A stretch of DNA of 64,000 nucleotides, taken from assembly GCF_014295415.1 (NCBI RefSeq), contig NZ_CP052909.1, positions 2,356,001 to 2,420,000 on the forward strand. The letters run 5' to 3'. The DNA is from Constantimarinum furrinae (GTDB lineage Bacteria > Bacteroidota > Bacteroidia > Flavobacteriales > Flavobacteriaceae). The notes under the pieces are model-generated. The model was not told where the DNA came from. It saw only the letters and a list, made by a program, of their open reading frames with translations, and ran no database searches. How positions within the stretch are numbered: the stretch's first letter is position 1; each line of letters starts with the position of its first letter. This document shows positions 28,001-36,052 of this stretch, in pieces. The position numbers were made by a program, and so were the translations under genes.

Positions 28001-28713
28001 TGCGCATTGGTAACACCGGCGCCACCAATGTTTATAAGATCTAAGGTGATTCCGGCACCATCATAATCTGTAAATAAAGGATCTATAGAGCATTGATTAT
28101 CGGTATAATAAAAGGCATGGTAAACATTCATTGAGTGAAAAGTTCCCAGTAGGAGTGAATCGGTATTATCTTCTATATATACCTTATTGTAAGGCTGATC
28201 TGGAGTAATAGCAATATAGAAATTGCCCAATGCATCCTGTACGACTCTGAATCTTCCATTAAATGGAGGGATCTCACATGTTGCTGAAAAAACCGTAGCA
28301 TCGCTGCTATCTCTTGCCTCAACGTTAAAATAGTGGTTTCCAAAAATAACCGTACCTATCGAATCGGCCAGTAGGCTACCTAAACTACCTCCGGTGAGGC
28401 AGTTTAAAAAATCCGGATCAAAGTCGATTCTAATATAGGTGGTTGTGTTTGCAGGAATGTTTTCCGGAAATTCTAATTCTAATTCCCCGGTATAATCTCC
28501 AACTCCGGCGACTAGGCCACCAAAAGAATTTAAGGTTGCGAAATTACTGTCTACAACCGTTGCATTAGCAGCGTTGTCTACATTACTTTCAAAAGTAACC
28601 TGATCGGCAAAAATGAAGTTCTGACTATAATTATTTGTTGTTCCAATAAAAAAAGTAATAAAAATCAAAAAAGAGGGCAACAGTTTTAATGGAGTAGGAA
28701 GAATTGGTTTCAT
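25045..28713 (-). CDS. Giant surface protein with seven tandem Ig-like repeats, DUF11 and T9SS type B tail
   Basis: The 1222-residue secreted protein has a signal sequence, an N-terminal region without recognised domains (to about residue 370), seven Ig-like repeats of 79 residues (about 371-923; NIIWYDAPTGG, TYYASATNATGCES, RLEVTAQIED) of the CHU_C-associated Ig_7 type, one further Ig-like unit, a DUF11 domain (TKTVSDPNPMIGDEISF) and a gliding-motility C-terminal domain (EFSPNADGINDRF, LQIFNRYGSLVY, SGTYYYIL). It should be exported by T9SS and serve in adhesion or motility. It is the first gene of the adhesin-SprF-OmpA cassette. Confidence 0.93.
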   Translation of the reverse strand: MKPILPTPLKLLPSFLIFITFFIGTTNNYSQNFIFADQVTFESNVDNAANATVVDSNFATLNSFGGLVAGVGDYTGELELEFPENIPANTTTYIRIDFDPDFLNCLTGGSLGSLLADSIGTVIFGNHYFNVEARDSSDATVFSATCEIPPFNGRFRVVQDALGNFYIAITPDQPYNKVYIEDNTDSLLLGTFHSMNVYHAFYYTDNQCSIDPLFTDYDGAGITLDLINIGGAGVTNAHYAIDQDPDNFSEISLGILGVIASIEQNVYFPAPYTPQDEFEITFKTDPTLLSLGILNNIQVSAYNGTLQVFSDNMASFITLDLLTLLQNGERASVPFDPGVSFDKVTIRLTSLLNVNIAQSIDFYGVNVSRPDAPTTTNSLQTFCAVDDPVVGDIQVNESNIIWYNASTGGTAYHITDPLTHGLTYYAAQIENGCESELRLEVTVHIDDTPAPTTSEPTQIFCVIDNPTVADLQATGPNIIWYDAPTGGTPYATTESLVNGQTYYASATNATGCESSSRLEVTAQIEDTPIPTTTDPTQIFCVIDNPTVADLQATGPNINWYDAPTGGTPYATTEPLVDGQIYYASATNATGCESSNRLEVTAQIEDTPIPTTTDPTQTFCMIDDPTVADLQATGPNIIWYDAPTGGTPYATTEPLVDGQTYYASATNATGCESSNRLEVTAQIEDTPIPTTTDPTQAFCMIDDPTVADLQATGPNIIWYDAPTGGTPYATTEPLVDGQTYYASATNATGCESSNRLEVTAQIEDTPIPTTTDPTQAFCMIDDPTVADLQATGPNIIWYDAPTGGTPYATTEPLVDGLTYYASATNATGCESSNRLEVTAQIEDTPIPTTTDPTQTFCVIDNPTVADLQATGPNIVWYDAPTGGTPYATTEPLVDGLTYYASATNATGCESSNRLEVTVQIEDVTSPTISSDAGSQVCLETIITYTTEPGHENYIWDVSGGIVIEGGSSVDNFVRVEWTTWENTMVSVSYDPVGECNSGALVTFNETVEICSDLTITKTVSDPNPMIGDEISFIISVTNEGPNGFENVIVQEHIQSGFELISFNATIGNYDPLSGIWTIDFLPPNETAVLTVLVRVLGTGDYTNTAIVSTTDPEDANVSNNIVEVGVLPICLVVYNEFSPNADGINDRFVIDCIESYPDNELQIFNRYGSLVYKQQGYQNEWDGTANISGVDNNGDILPSGTYYYILKINTDLIPKSGWIFLMK
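25943..27600 (-). repeat. Seven tandem 237-base repeats inside the adhesin gene
   Basis: The unit is 237 bases (79 codons); equivalent points lie at 26066, 26303, 26540 and 26777. The outer units have diverged, while the units between about 26180 and 26890 are almost identical in DNA, including synonymous positions. That points to recent duplication or gene conversion and makes copy number likely to vary between strains. Short-read assemblies could miscount this array. Confidence 0.92.
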
Positions 28714-28920
28714 AGGCTCTAAGAATTAAAATTTATCATTATAAAATCTGTTTAATTGGCGTAGATTTTATAGTTTAGAACTTGTTCGATTTTATATAAT
28801 ACCATTTGTGTTTTATCCCCTGTCTTCACATATTATTTCAAAAGGATTTATCTGATTAAGTGTTAAAAAAACAGGTTGTTAAACCAAATATATGTAATTT
28901 TATCTTAAAATATTGTTAAA

Positions 28921-29538
28921 ATGTCTCAAAATGCGAATATTATAATAGATCGGTTAAAGCTAAGGTTAGGGCTTACCACCGATAATGAACTGTGCAAAAT
29001 GTTGGATATTAAATACAATACTTTGTCTACATGGAAGAAAAGAGACACGCTCAATTTTAATAAGGTTATGGAATTATGCAGCGCCCATAATATTCCTCTT
29101 GATTATGCTTTCTTCGGGATTGAGGAAGTTGAAAAGGAAGCGAAGAAAGGAGTTGAGGACACAAGGTATTTTCACAGTGGAACGTCTGCAGAAGTAATCA
29201 AGGAGTTGAAACTTGTCAATACCAATCGCAATTTAATATTGCTTAAAGTAAACGAATCATGTAATCCTTCAATACTTTCGGGAAGTGTAGTAGTGGGGCA
29301 GAAGATTGGAAAGAAACATATCGGAGAAAATATTCTCTATATTATTCAGCTAATGTCTAAGAAATATATCGTGGATGAATTACGCTGTATTCACCTGAAG
29401 AAGAAACAATATGAATTTAAACATTGTAAAGATGATCATTCGTTGATCGTTTCTGATGAAAATATTTTAAAAGCATGGCAGGTCCTGGATAATTTTAATG
29501 TTAGTGAAATGCAACCTTCAGAACTTAAGTTAGTTTAA
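28921..29538 (+). CDS. CI-repressor-like transcriptional regulator
   Basis: The 205-residue protein begins with a CI-type helix-turn-helix domain: RLKLRLGLTTDNELCKMLDIKYNTLSTWKKR (residues 11-41), with HNIPLDYAFFG at the domain end. The C-terminal half is beta-rich (SILSGSVVVGQKIGKKHIGENILYIIQ) like a LexA/S24-type domain, but I see no clear Ser-Lys self-cleavage pair. No phage genes surround it. It runs divergently from the adhesin cassette across 207 bases, so control of that cassette is plausible though unproven. A strong bidirectional terminator follows. Confidence 0.85.
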   Translation: MSQNANIIIDRLKLRLGLTTDNELCKMLDIKYNTLSTWKKRDTLNFNKVMELCSAHNIPLDYAFFGIEEVEKEAKKGVEDTRYFHSGTSAEVIKELKLVNTNRNLILLKVNESCNPSILSGSVVVGQKIGKKHIGENILYIIQLMSKKYIVDELRCIHLKKKQYEFKHCKDDHSLIVSDENILKAWQVLDNFNVSEMQPSELKLV

Positions 29539-29542
29539 AAAA

Positions 29543-29571
29543 AAAACGGCTCCGATCATCGGAGCCGTTTT
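29543..29571. terminator. Bidirectional terminator between the CI-like gene and the OmpA lipoprotein gene
   Basis: Perfect stem AAAACGGCTCCGAT / ATCGGAGCCGTTTT meeting at a very short loop, with A-rich and T-rich flanks. It serves the + strand regulator gene and the converging - strand gene. Confidence 0.9.
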
Positions 29572-29594
29572 CAGCATAGTTGTTTACTTTCAAT

Positions 29595-30437
29595 TTAGTT
29601 GGCAGAAAGCAACGCCAAGAATTTATCAAGATTTGGAAGGATCACGATTCTGGTTCTTCTGTTTTTCGCTCTTCCTTCCGCAGTATCATTATCGGTAATA
29701 GGACTATAACTACTTCTTCCGGCTGCGATCAACTTTTCAGGAGCTACTCCATACTTATCCTGTAAGGTTCTAATCACTGCTGTAGATCGCTCCACACTTA
29801 GTTCCCAGTTGTCTTTAATATAGGCACCATCTTTTACCGTTTGTGCATCCGTATGACCTTCGATCATCACTTCCAATGCCGGCTCACTATTGATCACTGT
29901 TGCTAGTCGCTCTAAAAGAGGATTTGCTTTAGGATTAACACGGTAGCTACCTGAATTGAATAATAATTTGTCTGAAATAGTAATCATTACAACAGTTTCG
30001 TCTATATCGATGGTAATGTCATCTTCTTCGCCTTCAGCGATCAGGTTATTGTCCAGATTCTTTTTCAAATTATATGAAACGATTAGATTCATAGAATCCT
30101 CAAGAGTTTTGGCTTGTGCTAATTCGTTTTGATCTACATTGGCCAGAGCCTTTTTCATTTTCTCTTTATCATCATTAGATAACACTACATTTTCATATTG
30201 CTGAAGTCTGCTATTATTACTTTCGGTTAAGGATTGAATCTTAGCATTATAGTTGGCTACTCTTTCTTCGATCTTTGCATATTTTGCTTCAATTTCTTCT
30301 TTTTCGAGTTGGGTCTTAGTTAATGTGGACCGCGTATCGTTATATTGATTTTCCAATTCAACATACTTCTTTTTAGAGACACAGGATACCGTTAAAAACG
30401 ATACTGCAACTGCGGTCAGTACAAATAGTTTTTTCAT
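29595..30437 (-). CDS. OmpA/MotB-type lipoprotein with coiled coil
   Basis: A 280-residue cell-envelope protein. Signal sequence MKKLFVLTAVAVSFLTVSC carries a lipobox with Cys19. Residues 25-90 form a heptad-like coiled coil (KKKYVELENQYNDTRSTL and following). The C-terminal OmpA domain has ISDKLLFNSGSYRV, IEGHTDAQTV, NWELSVERSTAVI and NRRTRIVILP, fit for binding peptidoglycan. It probably tethers the outer membrane or spans the periplasm. It is transcribed alone, bounded by terminators on both sides. Confidence 0.9.
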   Translation of the reverse strand: MKKLFVLTAVAVSFLTVSCVSKKKYVELENQYNDTRSTLTKTQLEKEEIEAKYAKIEERVANYNAKIQSLTESNNSRLQQYENVVLSNDDKEKMKKALANVDQNELAQAKTLEDSMNLIVSYNLKKNLDNNLIAEGEEDDITIDIDETVVMITISDKLLFNSGSYRVNPKANPLLERLATVINSEPALEVMIEGHTDAQTVKDGAYIKDNWELSVERSTAVIRTLQDKYGVAPEKLIAAGRSSYSPITDNDTAEGRAKNRRTRIVILPNLDKFLALLSAN

Positions 30438-30540
30438 AGTAATAGTTTTAATGGTTTAATTTTTATCAAATGTATTTAGTATAACCCCCGCAGCCCGCCA
30501 ATTATTCGTTAAGGAGTGCTATTGTTTTGTTAAATAAAAA

Positions 30541-30564
30541 AGGGGAATGCGCTTGCATTCCCCT
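30541..30564 (-). terminator. Terminator after the third mscS gene
   Basis: Perfect 10-base-pair stem AGGGGAATGC / GCATTCCCCT with a four-base loop, followed on the - strand by a T run. It lies between the mscS gene and the OmpA lipoprotein gene on the same strand. Confidence 0.88.
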
Positions 30565-30590
30565 TCCTGTAATTGCTTTTTAAATTTATA

Positions 30591-31478
30591 TTAGTCTGAA
30601 GATGAGTTCATTTGAAGTTTATTTTTACCAAAATCCAATGTTCTAATTGGAAACGGAATATTAATGTCGGCATCGTCGAAATGCATTTTTATTAGTTTAA
30701 TTGCTTTGTGCTGAGCTTCCAGTTTAGGTTTGGGTGCCTTACAGCTTATCCAGAATCGAGTAATAAAATTGATTGAGCTGTCTCCAAATTCAGTAAAGAA
30801 AAACTCAATTCCTTCATTTTCCCTTTGCTCAAAATTTTCACCTATAATTTTCAATACCAGATCTTCCACTTTCTGAAGGTCACTTTCATAACCAACACCA
30901 CAGGAGACCGAAATTCGAGATCTTTCAGACCAGGAATAATTTTCAAAGGGCTCTTCAACTACTTTCGAATTTGGAATCACTACATATTCGTTGTCGGTTT
31001 TTCGCAATACAATGTTTCTAAGGCTTATCTCCGTAACAAAACCTTCAATATCATTGGTCTTTACAAAATCTCCTATTCGGATTTTAGGCAAGAATGACAA
31101 CACCAAACCTGAAAACGTGTTGTTTAGGGTTCCCTGTAAAGCCAATCCTACCGCCAGCCCAATGACACCTGCTCCTGCCAAGATACTGGTGAGTGCTTTA
31201 TCCAGTTCCATTACACCTAAAGCGATAAAGAAACCTATAAGGAGTACTATAGCAAATATTAACTTGCCGAGCATTTGACGAATGGACTCTTGGCCAATTT
31301 TCTTAAGAAGAAATCTTTTCACCAACTTTGAGATAAGGCGGGCGAGAAAATAAAATACCACCATTACGAGAACGGCTACTATAAAGTTGGGTATTTTTAG
31401 AATGATCGCATCCAGCCATCCGTCCAGTTTATCCCATAAGTTGGATACGGAATCATTTACACTAAAATCTTGTGACAT
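30591..31478 (-). CDS. MscS-family mechanosensitive channel (third in window)
   Basis: A 295-residue small-conductance channel. Three membrane segments occupy residues 25-130, the last being the pore helix (SILAGAGVIGLAVGLALQGTLNNTFSG). The beta domain follows (IRIGDFVKTNDIEGFVTEI, YVVIPNSKVVEEPFENYS) and then the C-terminal alpha/beta domain with IPFPIRTLDFG. It differs in pore-helix sequence from the channels at 17313 and 18985, so these are separate subfamilies rather than recent copies. It is monocistronic with its own terminator. Confidence 0.93.
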   Translation of the reverse strand: MSQDFSVNDSVSNLWDKLDGWLDAIILKIPNFIVAVLVMVVFYFLARLISKLVKRFLLKKIGQESIRQMLGKLIFAIVLLIGFFIALGVMELDKALTSILAGAGVIGLAVGLALQGTLNNTFSGLVLSFLPKIRIGDFVKTNDIEGFVTEISLRNIVLRKTDNEYVVIPNSKVVEEPFENYSWSERSRISVSCGVGYESDLQKVEDLVLKIIGENFEQRENEGIEFFFTEFGDSSINFITRFWISCKAPKPKLEAQHKAIKLIKMHFDDADINIPFPIRTLDFGKNKLQMNSSSD

Positions 31479-31562
31479 TTAAGTAATGGTTTTTGAAATT
31501 TAATTATTTACCTTAAATATAAGTCATAATTAATTTGGGGCAGATTTAAAATTCTGCTAAAA

Positions 31563-32429
31563 CTATCCAAGAAATTTCTTTAGAATATGGCTTTTAGAAT
31601 CCAGACGCAGTCTGCGAATCGCTTTTTCCCGTATCTGTCTCACACGCTCTCTGCTCAATTCGAATGTATCTCCAATTTCCTGAAGGGTCATAGGTGGTTG
31701 TCCACCAAGGCCAAAATTAAGCTTAACCACATCACCTTCACGAGGGGAGAGCGTATTCAATGCTCTGTCAATTTCAATTTTAAGAGATTCGTGAATTAAA
31801 TTGTTGTCCGGCTTCGGACTTTCCCCGGAACTGATAACATCGTAAAGATTATTTTCATTCTCACCCTCTTTAAACGGTGCATCCATCGATAAACTCTTAT
31901 TCGAGTTTTTCATGGAACTTTTTACCTTTCGTACCGGCATATCCAACTCTTTTGCAATCTCTTCGGCCGTAGGTGGTCGCTCGTATTTTTGCTGTAAGAA
32001 AATAGAAACTTTTTTAATTTTACTTATATCACCTATCTTATTAAGGGGTAACCGAACTACACGTGATTGTTCTGCAAGCGCTTGCATGATCGCCTGTCTA
32101 ATCCACCACACGGCATAGGAAATAAATTTAAATCCGCGTGTCTCATCAAATCGTTTGGCGGCTTTTACCAAACCAACATTTCCTTCATTTATAAGATCGG
32201 GAAGACTTAAACCTTGATTCTGATATTGTTTAGCCACCGAAATAACAAAACGCAGGTTGGAACGGGTTAATTTATCCAATGCCCGTTGATCTCCTTCTCG
32301 AATACGTTGTGCTAACTCAACTTCTTCCTCAGCGGTTATCAAATCAATTTTACTTACATCCTGTAAATAAGTGTTTAGAGATTTTGTCTCTCTATTGGTA
32401 ACCTGCTTCGTAATTTTGAGTTGTCTCAT
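31563..32429 (-). CDS. RpoD/SigA-type sigma factor, divergent paralogue
   Basis: A 288-residue group 1/2 sigma factor with regions 1.2 (LNTYLQDVSKIDLITAEEEV), 2 (RFDETRGFKFISYAVWWIRQAI), 3 and 4 (LSPREGDVVKL, TLQEIGDTFELSRERVRQIREKA). Length and architecture are those of the Bacteroidota housekeeping sigma. However, many positions in region 3 and the linker (KKVSIFLQQKYERPP, KSSMKNSNKSLS) differ from the RpoD sequence that I recall as nearly invariant in flavobacteria. It is therefore more likely a second, group-2 paralogue; genome comparison would settle that. It stands alone. Confidence 0.88.
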   Translation of the reverse strand: MRQLKITKQVTNRETKSLNTYLQDVSKIDLITAEEEVELAQRIREGDQRALDKLTRSNLRFVISVAKQYQNQGLSLPDLINEGNVGLVKAAKRFDETRGFKFISYAVWWIRQAIMQALAEQSRVVRLPLNKIGDISKIKKVSIFLQQKYERPPTAEEIAKELDMPVRKVKSSMKNSNKSLSMDAPFKEGENENNLYDVISSGESPKPDNNLIHESLKIEIDRALNTLSPREGDVVKLNFGLGGQPPMTLQEIGDTFELSRERVRQIREKAIRRLRLDSKSHILKKFLG

Positions 32430-32592
32430 ATAGATAAAATTTTACATTTTTATGGAGGTACATTGTAAGCCAAAGAAAGGAGAAATCCAAATACTTAACA
32501 TTATATGTTAAATTAAGGCGTATCGGATAGTTTTTTTATTATTTTCAAACCAAAAAGTAACAATGTATACTGTTACTAATCAAATTTTTATC

Positions 32593-32775
32593 ATGTATCA
32601 CCCGTTTGGCCTAACTTATGGCTTCCAAATTCCAAAAGAAGTTCCGCATCCCGATAACAATTCACCTATTGATCTAACCAATACAGCCGATATTATTATC
32701 TATATTGCAATTCCTATTGCCGTATTGATATTGTATTTTATTTGGCGTAGAAAACTTATGAAATCAAAAAAATGA
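32593..32775 (+). CDS. Small single-pass membrane protein before the carboxypeptidase gene
   Basis: The product has 60 residues from the ATG at 32593 (MYHPFGLTYGFQIP) or 70 from the ATG at 32563. A Pro-rich outside segment (PKEVPHPDNNSPIDL) precedes one membrane helix (IIIYIAIPIAVLILYFIW) and a basic tail (RRKLMKSKK). Small proteins of this shape are common in flavobacteria and some are mislabelled adenylosuccinate synthetase. The stop overlaps the next start as ATGA, so it is coupled to the M14 peptidase gene. The function is unknown. Confidence 0.7.
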   Translation: MYHPFGLTYGFQIPKEVPHPDNNSPIDLTNTADIIIYIAIPIAVLILYFIWRRKLMKSKK

Positions 32776-35090
32776 AAAAAACTCTACAATTTTTGTTAGC
32801 CCTATGTCTATTATTAGGTTCCATACATTCAGTTTTGGCTCAGGAAACCTTCAGCAAAGTTGCTGTCAGTATTGAAAGTGTTGATTCTATGGAACAGTTA
32901 AATTCCTTGGATCTGGATCTTGACCATTTTGAAACGATAAATTCTAACACCATCGCTTTTTTCGTAACGGAAAATGAAAAAGCCGCACTCGAAAATTCAG
33001 GATTTAATTTCGAGGTATTGATTCCCGATTACGCAGAATACTATGCCAATATGGTTGAGAGCGATTTGCCCAATGTTGAAAACATGACGCGTGGAGCAAT
33101 GGTCGCCAACGGATTTGATCTTGGGACTATGGGAGGCTTTTACACCTTGGCCGAAATGGAGGCTAAGCTCGATGAAATGAAGGCCAATTTTCCAAATTTA
33201 ATTACTACCAAGACCAGTATAGGTACAACCGAAGAAGGTCGATCGATCTGGATGGTAAAGATCTCCGACAATCCGGATGTAGACGAAGCTGAAGCCGCAG
33301 TCTATTTTGATGGTTTGCATCATGCTAGAGAACCGTCGGCCATGGCGGTAACCATTAATTATATGTTCTGGTTGTTAGAAAACTATGCGACAGACCCGGC
33401 AGTACAGTATCTTGTTGATAACAGAGAGCTTTATTTTGTTCCTGTAGTGAATCCCGACGGCTATTTTTATAACCAGCAAACCGATCCCAACGGCGGTGGA
33501 ATGTGGCGTAAAAACAGAAGTGTGAATGCAGGTAGCAGCTGCCGTGGAGTTGACCTGAACAGAAATTACAGCTTTGGATATGCCAACGACCCCAGTTGTT
33601 CAAGTACCAATCCGTGTTCAGGAACTTATAGAGGTCCTATGGCCTTTTCAGAGCCTGAAGCTATTGCGGTACGTGATCTTATGGTACAGATACAGCCAAA
33701 TACCGGGTTCAGCACACATTCTACGGCAGGAACCTATTTAATGCCATATGGTTTTAATAGTACCCCGCCGGAGTTCGAGATCTATTCGGAATGGGCTTCG
33801 ACCTTTGCATCAGACAATAATTATTTGTACGGCACCACCTCTCAAATGTTGGGCTATACGAGCTGTGGAACAACGCGCGATTACCTTCATAGCGAGGGAA
33901 TTTATACCTGGACACCTGAAATTGGCGGTAGTGGCTTCTGGCCACCGCCGAGTACCATTTTTTCCTTGGTCGATGAAAATGTATATCCTATGTTCTTTCA
34001 ATCATGGATCGCCGGAGCCTATCTCGACGTTCAAAGCCACGAGCCTATAGATCCTGTAAGTCCGGGTCAGAATTTTAATTTAGTTGTTGAAGTAAAGAAT
34101 ATTGGCCTGGAAGATACTTTAGGCGATGTTACGATAGGACTGTCAACCACGGCTTCGGGTATTAGCCTACCCGCCAATGTTAATTTAGGAAGCTTAGCAG
34201 CCCGAAGCAGAGTTGATAATTCAACTAATCCGCTGGTTGTTGGCATAGATCCCGGATTTTCGGATAGTTCTTTTATTCTTACAGTTTCAACGTATCAGGA
34301 TGGGATTATTAATGAAAGTATGGATATTCCGGTATATATTGGAGCCAAGACGTTATATTTTTACGACGATGCGGAAAACGGGACTACGGCATGGACTACT
34401 TCCGGTTCTGGTAGCAGCTGGGAAGTACTTAATGACGACTCTTACAGCGGGACCCGAAGTTTCGGGGATTCGGATGGGGGAAATGGATCTAACAACGTCC
34501 TCAATTATTTTTCCTTAGATCAACCATTCGATTTCAGTAATGCGATTTTACCGGTTGTATCATTCGCCGCTAAATGGGCTATTGATAATGGAGATAATGT
34601 GCGATTTCAATACTCTATAAACGGTGGAAGTAACTGGCAGGACTTACAGACCTTTACTCAAAATGAGCGTTGGAATATACGTACCTACGAACTTAATTCC
34701 TTGACAGGGGAGAGTAATGTATTGTTTCGATTTAGAATGCAATCGAATAATAATACTCCCGGCGACGGATTTTATTTTGATGATTTTGAGGTTTCTGATT
34801 ACGATCTCAATACCTTATCCAGCGGTGGATCGATCATCACTGAGAGCATTTCTGTATATCCGAATCCGTTTGATGAAACCCTTACTATTCAGTTTTCAGC
34901 AGATTTAAATCTAATTTCACGGAATATTGAACTTTTTGATATTCAAGGAAGAACGATCTCGGTCACTTCCGAAGTAAAAAACAATACGATTCAAATTTCA
35001 ACCGCACATTTAAATTCTGGCCTTTATTTATTGAAAGTTGTAAATGAAAACGGACAAACAACGGCCCTAAAGAAAATTGTAAAACTTTAA
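32772..35090 (+). CDS. Secreted M14 zinc carboxypeptidase with T9SS type A sorting domain
   Basis: The 772-residue product has a signal peptide (to about residue 24), a propeptide, an M14 catalytic domain (about 115-420) and a C-terminal secretion tail. Zinc ligands are in GLHHAREPS (HxxE) and FSTHSTAG; substrate and catalytic residues are in VDLNRNYSFG and TWTPEIGG (Glu). A jelly-roll-like domain follows (YFYDDAENGTTAWTT...GSSWEVL). The tail ISVYPNPFDETL...LNSGLYLLKV is the type A T9SS signal. It probably degrades peptides outside the cell. Confidence 0.93.
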   Translation: MKKTLQFLLALCLLLGSIHSVLAQETFSKVAVSIESVDSMEQLNSLDLDLDHFETINSNTIAFFVTENEKAALENSGFNFEVLIPDYAEYYANMVESDLPNVENMTRGAMVANGFDLGTMGGFYTLAEMEAKLDEMKANFPNLITTKTSIGTTEEGRSIWMVKISDNPDVDEAEAAVYFDGLHHAREPSAMAVTINYMFWLLENYATDPAVQYLVDNRELYFVPVVNPDGYFYNQQTDPNGGGMWRKNRSVNAGSSCRGVDLNRNYSFGYANDPSCSSTNPCSGTYRGPMAFSEPEAIAVRDLMVQIQPNTGFSTHSTAGTYLMPYGFNSTPPEFEIYSEWASTFASDNNYLYGTTSQMLGYTSCGTTRDYLHSEGIYTWTPEIGGSGFWPPPSTIFSLVDENVYPMFFQSWIAGAYLDVQSHEPIDPVSPGQNFNLVVEVKNIGLEDTLGDVTIGLSTTASGISLPANVNLGSLAARSRVDNSTNPLVVGIDPGFSDSSFILTVSTYQDGIINESMDIPVYIGAKTLYFYDDAENGTTAWTTSGSGSSWEVLNDDSYSGTRSFGDSDGGNGSNNVLNYFSLDQPFDFSNAILPVVSFAAKWAIDNGDNVRFQYSINGGSNWQDLQTFTQNERWNIRTYELNSLTGESNVLFRFRMQSNNNTPGDGFYFDDFEVSDYDLNTLSSGGSIITESISVYPNPFDETLTIQFSADLNLISRNIELFDIQGRTISVTSEVKNNTIQISTAHLNSGLYLLKVVNENGQTTALKKIVKL

Positions 35091-35125
35091 TCAATTTGGT
35101 CTGATTATTGATTTAGGTTTGTGCA

Positions 35126-35776
35126 ATGAAAACTAATAAAATAACCGTATTCTGTCTACTAATGGGATTTTGTTGTGTCTCGGCATGGTCGCAATTTGAA
35201 ACCCCCAACACATCTGTTCGTTTTGAGAATTCAGAAAGCTTTAACGACCCTGAAGGTCTCGAACTGCCGGCTACTAAGAAGCCAGGCTTAAGTGATTTTA
35301 AGAAAGATTACAAACCTGTCAACGGATTGGAGGACAAGGAGGAAAAGCTGGATATTACTAAAGATGACGGATTGCTGGACTACAAGACGGATACAGCTCC
35401 TAAGGCATTTCAGAAAGATAAGGAAGCCGATGAGAAATACGGAAGGGATCAGTTTTTAGGTGATGTGACCACCGGAGCTGCCTTTGTTCACGTTAAATAT
35501 CGCGATCATGAATACGTGGATGGAGACCGGATAAGGGTCTTTGTAAATGAAGATATAGTACAGTCTGATATCTCGCTAGACGGAGCTTTTCACGGCTTTA
35601 AACTCCCACTCGAAAGCGGAATGAATCGTATAGAATTTCAGGCGTTAAACCAGGGCACCTCGGGACCCAATACCGCCGAATTGCATGTCTATGACGATAA
35701 TGGCCTCCTAATTTCTGCCAAGGAATGGAATCTGTTAACCGGAAAGAAGGCAACGATCATTATTGTTAAGCAATAA
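35126..35776 (+). CDS. Secreted protein of unknown function
   Basis: The 216-residue product has a signal peptide (KITVFCLLMGFCCVSAWSQ). A Lys/Asp-rich low-complexity segment follows (about residues 45-105), then a compact beta domain (GAAFVHVKYRDHEYVDGDRIRVFVN, split here at position 130; ISLDGAFHGFKLPLESGMNRIEF) resembling small adhesive or Ig-like folds. No lipobox and no T9SS tail are visible. It follows the M14 gene by 35 bases on the same strand and may share its transcript. TAGGTTTG at 35114-35121 could be a promoter, but it is only four bases from the ATG. Confidence 0.7.
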   Translation: MKTNKITVFCLLMGFCCVSAWSQFETPNTSVRFENSESFNDPEGLELPATKKPGLSDFKKDYKPVNGLEDKEEKLDITKDDGLLDYKTDTAPKAFQKDKEADEKYGRDQFLGDVTTGAAFVHVKYRDHEYVDGDRIRVFVNEDIVQSDISLDGAFHGFKLPLESGMNRIEFQALNQGTSGPNTAELHVYDDNGLLISAKEWNLLTGKKATIIIVKQ

Positions 35777-36011
35777 TACTATTAGTTCATACTATATATT
35801 ACAAAAAAGATGATCTTGTTCTGAAAAAGATCTTTTATCACTGATTTTGTATGTTGTATTTTCTACAGATATTAAAGGTAACAAGAGGTTTGGGGATCTA
35901 CAGAAGTGGTAATGATGGTTGAAATATATACGCAGAAAAATATTTAAGCCATATAGCGTTAATCAAATTATAATTGGGCAATTTTTAACAGGTATAATTC
36001 ATTAATATGTT

Positions 36012-36019
36012 TAGTTTTG
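36012..36019 (+). promoter_or_regulatory. Putative -7 element for the VTT gene
   Basis: TAGTTTTG fits the Bacteroidota consensus TAnnTTTG and lies 33 bases before the ATG at 36053. No convincing -33 TTTG is visible. The rest of the 276-base gap (35777-36052) shows no gene or clear terminator. Confidence 0.35.
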
Positions 36020-36052
36020 CCCCAAAGATTTGCTTGAAATTTAAAGTACGAA

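Noticed and set aside
28921-29538. Prophage remnant, suggested by the CI-like regulator.
   Set aside because: No integrase, structural or lysis genes are nearby, and flanking genes are ordinary chromosomal ones.
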